NCBI GenBank assembly: GCA_964654535.1
Contig: CAZZIZ010000134.1
Location: 1 to 9,233, forward strand
DNA from: CAZZIZ01 sp964654535
GTDB taxonomy: Bacteria; Bacteroidota; Bacteroidia; Chitinophagales; UBA2359
Length of the DNA stretch: 9,233 bases
Direction of reading: 5' to 3'
This document shows, piece by piece, positions 1 to 5,776 of the stretch. A model generated the notes under the pieces. The model saw only the letters and a list, made by a program, of their open reading frames with translations. It was not told where the DNA came from and made no database searches. Position numbers and translations under genes: made by a program. Each line of letters begins with the position of its first letter. Within the stretch, counting starts at the first letter, position 1.

Positions 1-507
1 AATGAGCGAACCAGTATTCGTCCGACTCTGGACGTAAACGGTATGTGGAGTGGTTATATTGGTGAGGGAGCAAAAACAGTTTTGCCTTCTCAAGCCTTTG
101 CCAAGATTTCAATGCGTTTGGTTCCCAACCAAAACTCTGATAAGATAACCGAGTTGTTTCAAAAGCACTTTGAAAGCCTTGCTCCTGATTCTGTAAAGGT
201 TAAAGTAACACCGCACCACGGTGGAAACCCTTCGGTTACGAAGACCGATACAAAATCTTATCAAGCTGCAAGTCGAGCTATAGAAAAGTCTTTTGGTAAA
301 AAACCAATCCCTCAGCGCAGCGGAGGCTCAATTCCGATAGTGGCTTTGTTTGAAGACGCACTTGGCGTAGATGTAATTCTGATGGGATTTGGATTAGACA
401 CAGATGCCATTCACTCGCCAAATGAAAACTTTGGTTTGTTCAATTTTTACAAAGGCATTGAAACGATACCGCACTTTTACACGGAGTTTGCAGCCTTGAT
501 GGCTTAG
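1..507 (+). CDS. M20-family metallodipeptidase, C-terminal part (5' end outside window)
   Basis: The frame is open from base 1 and ends with TAG at 505-507, giving the last 168 residues of a longer protein. An ATG at 43 lies inside the gene and is not the start, because the codons before it (NERTSIRPTLDVNG) continue the family pattern. What is seen: the RPTLDVNGMWSGY segment and a lid-domain stretch (AKISMRLVP), RSGGSIPIV, which corresponds to the substrate-binding loop of M20 dipeptidases, and the DAIHSPNENF motif whose His is a conserved zinc ligand. Known of the family: cytoplasmic di-zinc peptidases of about 450-470 residues that cleave dipeptides or related amides, with the catalytic domain split around the lid domain. 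Roughly the N-terminal 290 residues, including the other metal ligands, should lie upstream. The exact substrate cannot be told. The gene converges on the lipoprotein gene with a 6-base gap and no visible terminator between them. Confidence 0.9.
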   Translation, partial: NERTSIRPTLDVNGMWSGYIGEGAKTVLPSQAFAKISMRLVPNQNSDKITELFQKHFESLAPDSVKVKVTPHHGGNPSVTKTDTKSYQAASRAIEKSFGKKPIPQRSGGSIPIVALFEDALGVDVILMGFGLDTDAIHSPNENFGLFNFYKGIETIPHFYTEFAALMA

Positions 508-513
508 GGGAGC

Positions 514-1080
514 TTAGCGGCAAGAGCCACTGATGTCAATACGCTGAGGATCGAAGAAAAAGTACTGCTGTGATTTTTCAATCTTGAAGCTAGTAGGACT
601 TGCAACGTAGTAAAGATTTTCACTTGAGCTGAGTATAAAGTTGTTCGCCACGTTAGTTAGGCCAACACTCTCTACTACATCGCTTTTTCCTTTAAAAACT
701 ATTTGCAAATCCTGCGTTTTCATTTTTTCGATTGCACTGCGGTAGTGGTACACCTTGTTACCGCCTTGTTCCGATTCTTCAAATCGATAATTTTCTAACC
801 AAGTCGGTTTGTTTATGTCCGAATCCATAAAAGGTTTGAGCAAGGCCGACCAGTTAGGACTGCTAACTGTCGAAACTTCTTCTTTACCATCAATACTTGT
901 GTTTCGTTTCAAGCTACAATTTTTATCACTTGATAAGCGCTGCGTTTCAGCTTCGAAAAAAGATTTTAAATCAAAAACTGTTTCAGGAACGCTACCCGCA
1001 ACTTCTTTCTGTTCCGCTTGACATGCAGAAAAGCAAATCACACAAATAAAAAAGCTTCGCTTAAACCAATACATCGCCAT
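514..1080 (-). CDS. Predicted lipoprotein of unknown function
   Basis: A 188-residue protein that I do not recognise as a named family. The N-terminus has the layout of a type II signal peptide: basic residues (F6-K7-R8), a hydrophobic stretch (FFICVICF) and a lipobox-like FSAC with the candidate lipidated Cys at residue 20. The mature part is hydrophilic, carries no recognisable enzyme motif, and ends in a Cys-containing tail (ISGSCR). It is inferred to be anchored in a membrane facing the periplasm or the outer-membrane side. Start: ATG at 1080, or a second in-frame ATG at 1074; both lie inside the 3' end of gpmI, so the genes overlap by 20 or 14 bases and are probably co-transcribed and translationally coupled. 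A role linked to glycolysis is not implied, since overlap in Bacteroidota often only reflects compact packing. The coding call is good and the function unknown. Confidence 0.8.
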   Translation of the reverse strand: MAMYWFKRSFFICVICFSACQAEQKEVAGSVPETVFDLKSFFEAETQRLSSDKNCSLKRNTSIDGKEEVSTVSSPNWSALLKPFMDSDINKPTWLENYRFEESEQGGNKVYHYRSAIEKMKTQDLQIVFKGKSDVVESVGLTNVANNFILSSSENLYYVASPTSFKIEKSQQYFFFDPQRIDISGSCR

Positions 1081-2581
1081 TCATTTCTGCGGGAATCTCT
1101 ATACCCATTAAATGCAAAATAGTAGGAGCGATATCCGCCAACTTTCCGTTCGAAACCGAATCACTTTCTGTTCCCACTACGAAGATAGGAACTAGGTTTG
1201 TCGTATGCGCAGTGTTCGGCGAGCCATCGGGATTAATCATCATATCGGCATTGCCGTGGTCTGCAATTATAATAGCCGCGTAATCATTTTCCAGGGCAGC
1301 ATCCATTACTTGCTTTGCCGAAGCGTCTACCATTTCCACCGCTTTTTTTGCAGCTTCAAAATCTCCAGTATGTCCAACCATATCAGGGTTAGCGAAGTTC
1401 AGGCAAACAAAATCTGGCGCAGAGCCTTTTATTGCTTTTATGACTTGATCGCGCACATCACCTGCACTCATCTCCGGAGCTAAATCGTAAGTAGCTACTT
1501 TTTGAGAAGGACTTATGATGCGTGTTTCTTTTTCAAACTCAGCTTCGCGCCCGCCAGAGAAAAAGAAAGTTACGTGCGGATATTTTTCGGTTTCTGCAAT
1601 TCTCAATTGAGACTTGCCATTGCTTTCTAAAACCTCACCGAGTGTATTTTTCAAATTGTCTTTGGTGTAAACTACGTTTACGTTTTTGAAATCCGCATCA
1701 TATTCCGTCATCGTGTAGTAGGAGAGTGGAATGGTCTTCATTCCATCTTTCGTATGATCTACCTGAGTAAGGACCTCAGAGATCTGACGACAACGATCGG
1801 TGCGGAAGTTGAAACACATTAATGTATCGCCTTCTTTGATGCATCCTATTGCCTTGCCCGCTTCATTGACTTGCACGATCGGTTCTATAAACTCATCTTT
1901 TTTATTTGCGTCGTAAGAATCTTTTACCGCATCAAGAATATTGTGCGTGCGCGCTCCTTTGCCATTTACCATAGCATCGTAGGCCAAACGAATTCTCGGC
2001 CAGCGCTTATCACGATCCATTGCGTAGTAGCGACCCGTTATCGAAGCAATTTTAATATTGGTTCCGTCAATAAACTTCTCCAAGTCACGTAAGTAGCCTA
2101 AACCTGCGTTTGGATCGGTATCGCGACCATCGGTAAAGCAGTGAATAAATACTTCTGGAATAGCGCGCTTCATTGCCATTTGACAAAGTGCTTTTAAGTG
2201 TCCCAGGTGAGAGTGGATTCCACCATCGGAAACCAGACCCATCAGGTGCAGACGACCAGACTTTTTCGCATCGGCGAACATTTGCTCCAAAACATCGTGC
2301 TTGAAAAAGGAGCCATCGTCTATAGCATTATGTATACGTAGAAGCTCTTGAAATACGATGCGACCAGCACCTATATTAAGGTGTCCCACCTCAGAATTAC
2401 CCATTTGACCCTCTGGTAGACCTACTTCTGGGCCAAAAGTGACCAACTCAGCATTTGGATATTTTGAATAAAGACCATCTATATAAGGTGTATTTGCCTG
2501 CTGTATAGCGTCCGATTCGGCCACTTTACCGTGCCCCCATCCATCTAAAATGATGAGAATGAGCTTGTTATGTTTTTTCAC
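1061..2581 (-). CDS. gpmI: 2,3-bisphosphoglycerate-independent phosphoglycerate mutase
   Basis: Interconverts 3-phosphoglycerate and 2-phosphoglycerate in glycolysis and gluconeogenesis through a phosphoserine intermediate, using two Mn2+ ions, in the cytoplasm. Length is 506 residues, normal for the family. The metal and catalytic set is complete: D13 (LDGWG), the phosphorylated S63 (GNSEVGH), D400 and H404 (NPDMVGH), D441 and H442 (ADHGNAD), H459 (AHTTN). Substrate-binding residues are also present: H123, R153-D154 (TDGRD), R184, R190, R260 and R263 (FNFRTDR), K333. These positions track the Bacillus stearothermophilus enzyme with an offset of only a few residues. The start codon is GTG at 2579-2581. 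An in-frame TAG at 2591-2593 rules out a longer start apart from a rare ATT, and the family motif begins at residue 8. The gene heads a minus-strand unit with the lipoprotein gene and is divergent from the DUF4783-like gene. Confidence 0.97.
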   Translation of the reverse strand: MKKHNKLILIILDGWGHGKVAESDAIQQANTPYIDGLYSKYPNAELVTFGPEVGLPEGQMGNSEVGHLNIGAGRIVFQELLRIHNAIDDGSFFKHDVLEQMFADAKKSGRLHLMGLVSDGGIHSHLGHLKALCQMAMKRAIPEVFIHCFTDGRDTDPNAGLGYLRDLEKFIDGTNIKIASITGRYYAMDRDKRWPRIRLAYDAMVNGKGARTHNILDAVKDSYDANKKDEFIEPIVQVNEAGKAIGCIKEGDTLMCFNFRTDRCRQISEVLTQVDHTKDGMKTIPLSYYTMTEYDADFKNVNVVYTKDNLKNTLGEVLESNGKSQLRIAETEKYPHVTFFFSGGREAEFEKETRIISPSQKVATYDLAPEMSAGDVRDQVIKAIKGSAPDFVCLNFANPDMVGHTGDFEAAKKAVEMVDASAKQVMDAALENDYAAIIIADHGNADMMINPDGSPNTAHTTNLVPIFVVGTESDSVSNGKLADIAPTILHLMGIEIPAEMNGDVLV

Positions 2582-2585
2582 TTTG

Positions 2586-2615
2586 CAAATCTATGATAAG
2601 CTTGTGTAAAATGAA
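2586..2615 (-). promoter_or_regulatory. Candidate promoter of gpmI (Bacteroidota -33/-7 type)
   Basis: On the minus strand TAGATTTG (2593-2586) matches the Bacteroidota -7 consensus TAnnTTTG exactly. A TTC (2615-2613), one mismatch from the -33 TTG, precedes it with a 19-base spacer. The -7 box ends only four bases (CAAA) before the GTG start, so transcription would begin at or within a few bases of the start codon, implying a leaderless or nearly leaderless mRNA. The box match is seen; promoter activity is inferred. Confidence 0.5.
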
Positions 2616-2728
2616 GTCTTTTTCTCCCCTTAATCTTTCTCTATTTTTAGTCATCTAAGGTTTCGTGAGCAGCTATTTGCGTCTTTGGCGCACGATACTT
2701 GCACTGTAAGGTTAATTAAACCAGAGAA

Positions 2729-3109
2729 ATGAAAAATCTAACGTTCACTTTGTTATTAGGATTGGCAATGTCTTTTGGTGCTCAGGCACAAACTGATCTT
2801 GTTGATAAGGTATTTGAAAGCCTAAGGACTATGGATACAGAGACCTTATCCGAATTTCTTCAGGACGACGTCATACTAGAAGTATTTGACGAAGAAGACA
2901 TGCTGACTAAATCAGAAGCAATCGAAAAAGTGAAAAGCTTTTTAGCGGAACAAAACGCTAAAGGAGTTTCACTAAAACATAGAGGCGATTCCGGCAACGG
3001 CACCTCATTCGCTATTGGTAGTCTCGAAACCGACGCAGCAAATTTGCGTATCTACTTTGTTGTAGAGGATGGTAAAGTTTCCGAACTTTGTTTTCACGAG
3101 AACGAATAA
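2729..3109 (+). CDS. Small exported protein, DUF4783-like (NTF2-like fold likely)
   Basis: A 126-residue protein with a clear type I signal peptide: MKNLTFTLLLGLAMSFGAQA, probable cleavage after AQA at residues 18-20. The mature part of about 105 residues is acidic and looks like the small secreted DUF4783 family of Bacteroidota. It has an N-terminal helical part (VFESLRTMDTETLSEFL), a loop with many Asp and Glu, then a KHRG...SFAIGSLET strand segment and a final LRIYFVVEDGKVSELCF strand pair, consistent with a cone-shaped NTF2-like fold. No catalytic residues are evident and the family's function is unknown to me. The gene starts with ATG and ends 14 bases before nadC on the same strand. I recall DUF4783 genes next to nadC in other Flavobacteriales, which supports an operon. 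The family name is from memory of sequence style, so it is moderately sure; export and coding status are firmer. Confidence 0.85.
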   Translation: MKNLTFTLLLGLAMSFGAQAQTDLVDKVFESLRTMDTETLSEFLQDDVILEVFDEEDMLTKSEAIEKVKSFLAEQNAKGVSLKHRGDSGNGTSFAIGSLETDAANLRIYFVVEDGKVSELCFHENE

Positions 3110-3123
3110 TTAATTCCTAGAAA

Positions 3124-3957
3124 TTGAGTTTAGAAAAAATCATCCGCACTGCCATCGAAGAAGATATTCGCGATGGAGACCACACTTCCTTATCCTGCAT
3201 TCCCGCTGACGCACAAGGCAAAGGGCGACTACTTATAAAAGACGACGGTATTTTGGCCGGAGTAGAAGTGGCGGAGAAGATTTGTGAAATTATTGATCCC
3301 GAGTTAAAATTGGATATCAAAATAAGGGATGGCGAAGCTGTGAAGCACGGTGACATCGGTTTTTATATCGAAGGACCAAAGCAGTCCATTCTAAAAGCGG
3401 AGCGTTTGATTCTAAACATTATGCAACGCATGAGTGGCATTGCTACACATACCAAAAAGTATGTTGACCACATTGCTGGCACTGGTGCGAAATTATTGGA
3501 TACTAGAAAAACAACACCTGGCATTCGTCTGCTCGAAAAAATGGCCGTTAAGATTGGAGGCGGACATAACCACCGTATGGGATTGTACGATATGATAATG
3601 CTCAAGGACAATCATGTGGACTATGCTGGAGGAATAGCCGCAGCAATTAACCGATGCAACGAATATCTAAAGGAAAATAAGCTAGACATTAAGGTGGAAA
3701 TCGAAGTGCGCAACGCCGATGAACTTGCGCAAGTCATGGAAATTGGAAATGTCGATCGCATTATGCTAGACAACCATACGCCGGACGAATTGCGCGTAGC
3801 TTTAAAAACCATTGGCGGCAAATACGAAACAGAAGCCTCTGGCGGAATTACTTTCGATACTATAAAAGGCTATGCCGAAACCGGAGTCGATTATATTTCC
3901 GTTGGCGCCCTAACGCATTCCATCAAGAGCCTGGACATCAGCCTTAAGGCGATGTAG
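3124..3957 (+). CDS. nadC: Nicotinate-nucleotide pyrophosphorylase (quinolinate phosphoribosyltransferase, decarboxylating)
   Basis: Converts quinolinate and PRPP to nicotinate mononucleotide, CO2 and diphosphate, the third step of de novo NAD synthesis; cytoplasmic and usually a dimer or hexamer. Length is 277 residues, normal. Visible family features: EDIRDGDHTS (13-22), an N-terminal beta-sandwich with EGPKQSILKAERLILN, R102 in NIMQRMSG, DTRKTTPG (126-133), the substrate-binding KIGGGHNHRMGLYDMIMLKDNH block (143-164; K143, H148, H150, R151, K161), E194 in EIEVRN, D216 in MLDNH, and the phosphate-binding ASGGI and SVGALTHS loops of the barrel. No active-site residue appears lost. The start is TTG at 3124. 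An in-frame TAG sits at 3118-3120 and the next Met is residue 100, so TTG is the only sensible choice. The gene lies 14 bases after the DUF4783-like gene and is followed by the repeat-rich island. Confidence 0.96.
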   Translation: MSLEKIIRTAIEEDIRDGDHTSLSCIPADAQGKGRLLIKDDGILAGVEVAEKICEIIDPELKLDIKIRDGEAVKHGDIGFYIEGPKQSILKAERLILNIMQRMSGIATHTKKYVDHIAGTGAKLLDTRKTTPGIRLLEKMAVKIGGGHNHRMGLYDMIMLKDNHVDYAGGIAAAINRCNEYLKENKLDIKVEIEVRNADELAQVMEIGNVDRIMLDNHTPDELRVALKTIGGKYETEASGGITFDTIKGYAETGVDYISVGALTHSIKSLDISLKAM

Positions 3958-3989
3958 TCAGAATCCCACAACACTACAGCAACAACAAA

Positions 3990-4016
3990 GTCATTTCGAG
4001 CCTGTCGAGAAATCTC
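3990..4016 (+). repeat. REP-like palindromic element (GTCATTTCGAG family)
   Basis: GTCATTTCGAG is followed by CCTGTCGAGAAATCTC. The core can fold with ATTTC pairing GAAAT and TCGA pairing TCGA, around a short GCCTG loop. I recall near-identical GTCATTTCGAG...GTCGAGAAATCTC words being scattered in many copies through intergenic DNA of other Bacteroidota, so this is called a REP-like repeat. Copy number in this genome cannot be seen. A reverse-oriented partner half-site (TCGAAATGAC) occurs at 4727-4736. Confidence 0.65.
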
Positions 4017-4189
4017 CCGGTCTCAGAGCGAGCGTAGCGATGCAACGGAATCGAACCATGAAAGAGTTTGTGCTTGTAAAAGCAAAGAGGCTAGCCTGGT
4101 CAGGCGACCGATCAAGCTTCTTGTAGATTAGCGACCTAAAAGACGGAGAGTACTAGTGCTGCGCTTTAAGTAAAGGTCAAAAATATAAT

Positions 4190-4342
4190 TTGGGCAGCAA
4201 CAGGCTATCCGCTCAAATTCGGTACTTGGAAAATGTGTTCGCTCAACACCTTGGCAGGAGCTTCCTCTGGTCGCTCTGCACGGTGGAGCTCTCTACATTT
4301 TCCAAGCCCCTCATAACCGCTCCTATCCTGGCTGCAAGCCAA
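4190..4342 (+). repeat. Structured intergenic element, copy A
   Basis: This 153-base stretch is an imperfect long inverted repeat. The outer closing stem is TTGG-GCAGC (4190-4198) with GCTGC-aag-CCAA (4331-4342). Inside it lie CAGGCTATCCGCTC on the left and ACCGCTCCTATCCTG on the right. The inner stem is a perfect 12-base repeat, CTTGGAAAATGT (4225-4236) with ACATTTTCCAAG (4295-4306), around a 58-base insert. The layout (closing stem, GGCTxTCCGCTC block, variable hairpin, CTATCC block, closing stem) matches copy B at 4779-4965 on the other strand. The orientation given puts it on the same strand as nadC. It could be a non-coding RNA, a small non-autonomous mobile element, or both. Confidence 0.6.
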
Positions 4343-4496
4343 GCACATATCTAATCTAAAAAACAACTCACAACAAATTCATTTTGAGCCAACAAACGAG
4401 ATAAACTGACCCTTTTGCTAATGACGCAAGGTTTCTACCCTTGGTACCCATGACAAAATTTCTTTGTTTGTATGAATAGACTACTGGCCAAAAGAA

Positions 4497-4513
4497 TCGC
4501 CCCTTCGGGGCGA
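4497..4513. repeat. Perfect GC-rich hairpin
   Basis: TCGCCCC (4497-4503), loop TTC, GGGGCGA (4507-4513): a perfect 7-base-pair stem. No run of T follows on either strand, so it is not a canonical intrinsic terminator. The GGGGCGA arm is shared with the hairpin at 4590-4603, suggesting one palindrome family. Confidence 0.6.
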
Positions 4514-4537
4514 AGTATTAATAGCAAAATAGACGAA

Positions 4538-4562
4538 TCGCTCCTTAGCTCCGTAGGAGTGA
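4538..4562. repeat. Short palindromic repeat, TCGCTCC...GGAGTGA
   Basis: TCGCTCC (4538-4544) can pair with GGAGTGA (4556-4562) with one G-T wobble. An alternative nested hairpin is CTCC-GTA-GGAG (4549-4559). A perfect 10-base palindrome TTCGCGCGAA follows at 4571-4580. The TCGCTCC...GTAGGAGyGA...ATATGTAT word order resembles a repeat that I recall recurring in Bacteroidota intergenic DNA; this is unverified. Confidence 0.5.
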
Positions 4563-4580
4563 CATATGTATTCGCGCGAA

Positions 4581-4669
4581 AATATTTCACCCTTACGGGG
4601 CGAGAGGTAGGGTGTAGGTGTTAGGTAGGTGTACGTGTTTTTTCTATTAATATTTTACCGTTACGCGGC
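4581..4669. repeat. Direct pair of small hairpin repeats with a compensatory change
   Basis: Two 21-base units, 4581-4601 and 4649-4669, share AATATTTyACC at the left and GGC at the right and differ at only three positions. One folds as CCC-TTACG-GGG (4590-4600), the other as CCG-TTACG-CGG (4658-4668). Two of the three differences swap a C-G pair for a G-C pair in the stem, so pairing is kept. Between them lies a G/T-rich stretch (4605-4637). Confidence 0.6.
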
Positions 4670-4702
4670 AATGGGAGTTGCTGGCTGGTCATTAATCTTT
4701 AA

Positions 4703-4736
4703 AAAAGAGCTCGCTCTTTTAACTTGTCGAAATGAC
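4703..4736. repeat. Hairpin plus reverse REP half-site
   Basis: AAAAGAGC (4703-4710), loop TC, GCTCTTTT (4713-4720) is a perfect 8-base-pair hairpin ending in four T on the plus strand. It is followed by CTTGTCGAAATGAC, whose last ten bases (4727-4736) are the exact reverse complement of GTCATTTCGA at 3990-3999. The hairpin is 745 bases beyond the nadC stop, so a terminator role for nadC is unlikely. Confidence 0.5.
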
Positions 4737-4778
4737 AGAATGGGGAACGAAAAGACAAAAAGCTAAAAGCTAATCTCC

Positions 4779-4965
4779 GCGTGAGGGATAGAGCCATTGT
4801 TGAAGCTCCTGTTGCTAAAAACAAGAAATGAGCTTAGCTCCTTAAGAGCTAGAAGCGAATTTTGTTTTTAGCAGAACAGAGCGACTGGCGAGAGCCCGAC
4901 CCTTTGCTATCTCACAAGCTTTCCGCTTGCGGAAGAAGCTTGTGAGATGGCAAGAAGGGGCACGC
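4779..4965 (-). repeat. Structured intergenic element, copy B (two hairpins)
   Basis: Read on the minus strand, this 187-base element begins GCGTGCCCC (4965-4957) and ends CTATCCCTCACGC (4791-4779), with GCGTG and CACGC forming a closing stem. The first internal hairpin is long: AAGCTTGTGAGAT (4936-4948 on +) is the exact reverse complement of 4909-4921, and TTCCGC/GCGGAA with a TT loop (4921-4934) caps it. Then comes GGGTCGGGCT (4902-4893), and a second hairpin with GCTAAAAACAA (4814-4824) against TTGTTTTTAGC (4862-4872). Inside the second hairpin is TAGCTC-cttaa-GAGCTA (4835-4851). The element starts 26 bases beyond the stop of the LuxR-type gene on the same strand. No T-run follows the hairpins. 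I recall GGCGTGCCCC...GGGTCGGGCT...CTATCCCTCACGC as a recurrent Bacteroidota intergenic pattern, but cannot verify it here. Confidence 0.6.
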
Positions 4966-4990
4966 CAAAATTTTATTAAATAAATAAATA

Positions 4991-5776
4991 CTAAGGAGCC
5001 TGAACCAGATTGAACTCTATGGCTTTCCAAACCAAGTCAATGGCTTTGGAAACTTCAAGTTTGGCCATGATTCTTTTACGATGTGTTTCCACGGTATGTA
5101 CACTTATATGTAGTCTTTCCGCAACTTGAAAGTTCTGATAACCGATAGCAAGCAGGCGCAAAACTTGAATTTCGCGTTTAGTGAGTCTTGTTTCTGCTTC
5201 TTTCTTTTTGGAGGAAAAAGACACTAGTTCTTCTCCATTGGTTATATCGATGACCACGCCAGTGGCTATGTCGAACTCCGAAATGAAAGCGGCAACTGAT
5301 ATACCAGCAAAAACTGAGGTGATAATTTTGTTTACGGCGTAGGTGAGTATACAGGTTTGGCAAACTATTTTTACATAGTCGCCGTCTTTGTTTTTTAATC
5401 GGAAGGAGGTAACTAATCTCAAGTCCTTCAACTTTTCAAAGCGAACATCTTTGCAGAATTCTTGAAACTGATTTCCTATTTCCAACACCCGTGGTAAATC
5501 ATCGGGGTGTGCTGTACTTGTCATGTACTCGGCTGGATGCATATCTAATGCATCTTTGGCTGCGATGCCAAGTAGAGTTTCCATACATTCTGAAAAGTAG
5601 GAGAATTTGGCCGCGCGATAATCTATTATATAGTAGAATGAACCTGCGAAAATTTTATTGTGTTCAGACAAATTAGGTAGGTCGTTTATCTGAATTACTT
5701 CCGCTGCATTAAGGGCATGCTGCTGCGACTGGGCGACAAATGCTTTAACACTAGCTAAATCGATATCCTTACTCAT
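4991..5776 (-). CDS. PAS-like/LuxR-type transcriptional regulator 1
   Basis: A 261-residue cytoplasmic DNA-binding protein. Residues about 45-165 look like a single PAS-fold sensor: FYYIIDYRAAKFSYFS, a helical part, the HPDDLPRVLE motif (90-99), then FRLKNKDGDYVKIV (125-138) as the typical last strands. A linker with NGEEL (180-184) follows. Residues 198-256 are a LuxR/FixJ-type helix-turn-helix: LTKREIQVLRLLAIG, then ISVHTVETHRKRIMAKL as the DNA-contacting helix. There is no receiver domain, no membrane segment and no autoinducer-domain signature, so the input is probably an intracellular ligand or a partner protein bound by the PAS fold; this is inference. It is the last of three tandem paralogs and aligns with the next one (6115-6900) without a gap over its full length. 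The start is ATG at 5776. A 338-base spacer upstream suggests its own promoter. Confidence 0.9.
   Translation of the reverse strand: MSKDIDLASVKAFVAQSQQHALNAAEVIQINDLPNLSEHNKIFAGSFYYIIDYRAAKFSYFSECMETLLGIAAKDALDMHPAEYMTSTAHPDDLPRVLEIGNQFQEFCKDVRFEKLKDLRLVTSFRLKNKDGDYVKIVCQTCILTYAVNKIITSVFAGISVAAFISEFDIATGVVIDITNGEELVSFSSKKKEAETRLTKREIQVLRLLAIGYQNFQVAERLHISVHTVETHRKRIMAKLEVSKAIDLVWKAIEFNLVQAP

Larger units (their letters stand above)
3958..4990. other. Gene-free, repeat-rich island between convergent genes
   Basis: About 1 kb separates the nadC stop from the stop of the first LuxR-type regulator. No ORF here looks like a gene; the only long one is antisense to the regulator and enters the island only through its tail. 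Instead the stretch is a mosaic of palindromes: a REP-like hairpin near 3990, a long imperfect inverted repeat at 4190-4342, GC-rich hairpins at 4497-4513, 4538-4562, 4581-4601 and 4649-4669, a GTCATTTCGA half-site in reverse at 4727-4736, and a two-hairpin element at 4779-4965. It also holds a G/T-rich stretch around 4605-4637 built from TAGGT and GTGTA-like words. These are listed separately. Bases 4017-4189 and 4343-4496 show nothing I can name. Confidence 0.75.

Noticed and set aside
43..507. ATG at 43 as the true start of the first gene
   Set aside because: The frame is open to base 1 and the preceding residues (SIRPTLDVNG) belong to the conserved M20 dipeptidase segment.
1205..1483. Plus-strand ORFs inside gpmI (also 1871-2092) and minus-strand ORFs inside nadC
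   Set aside because: They are antisense shadows of strongly conserved genes, with no independent protein pattern.
2676..2703. TTTG and TACTTGCA as a promoter for the DUF4783-like gene
   Set aside because: TACTTGCA fits TAnnTTTG at only half of its fixed positions; the pairing is no better than expected in this sequence.
4081..4140. Possible tRNA remnant in the GGCTAGCCTGGTCAGGCGACC stretch
   Set aside because: No T-loop GTTCGA-type motif, no matching acceptor stem and no anticodon arm could be placed.
4497..4965. Intrinsic terminators for nadC or regulator 1
   Set aside because: The strong stems lack a following T-run in the relevant direction or lie hundreds of bases beyond nadC.
3958..4990. 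CRISPR array or transposon with transposase
   Set aside because: The repeats are few, of different types and not evenly spaced with unique spacers; no cas or transposase gene is present.
4842..5030. Minus-strand ORF of 62 codons overlapping the end of regulator 1
   Set aside because: It runs through the hairpins of element B and overlaps a well-supported gene in another frame on the same strand; the product shows no family pattern.
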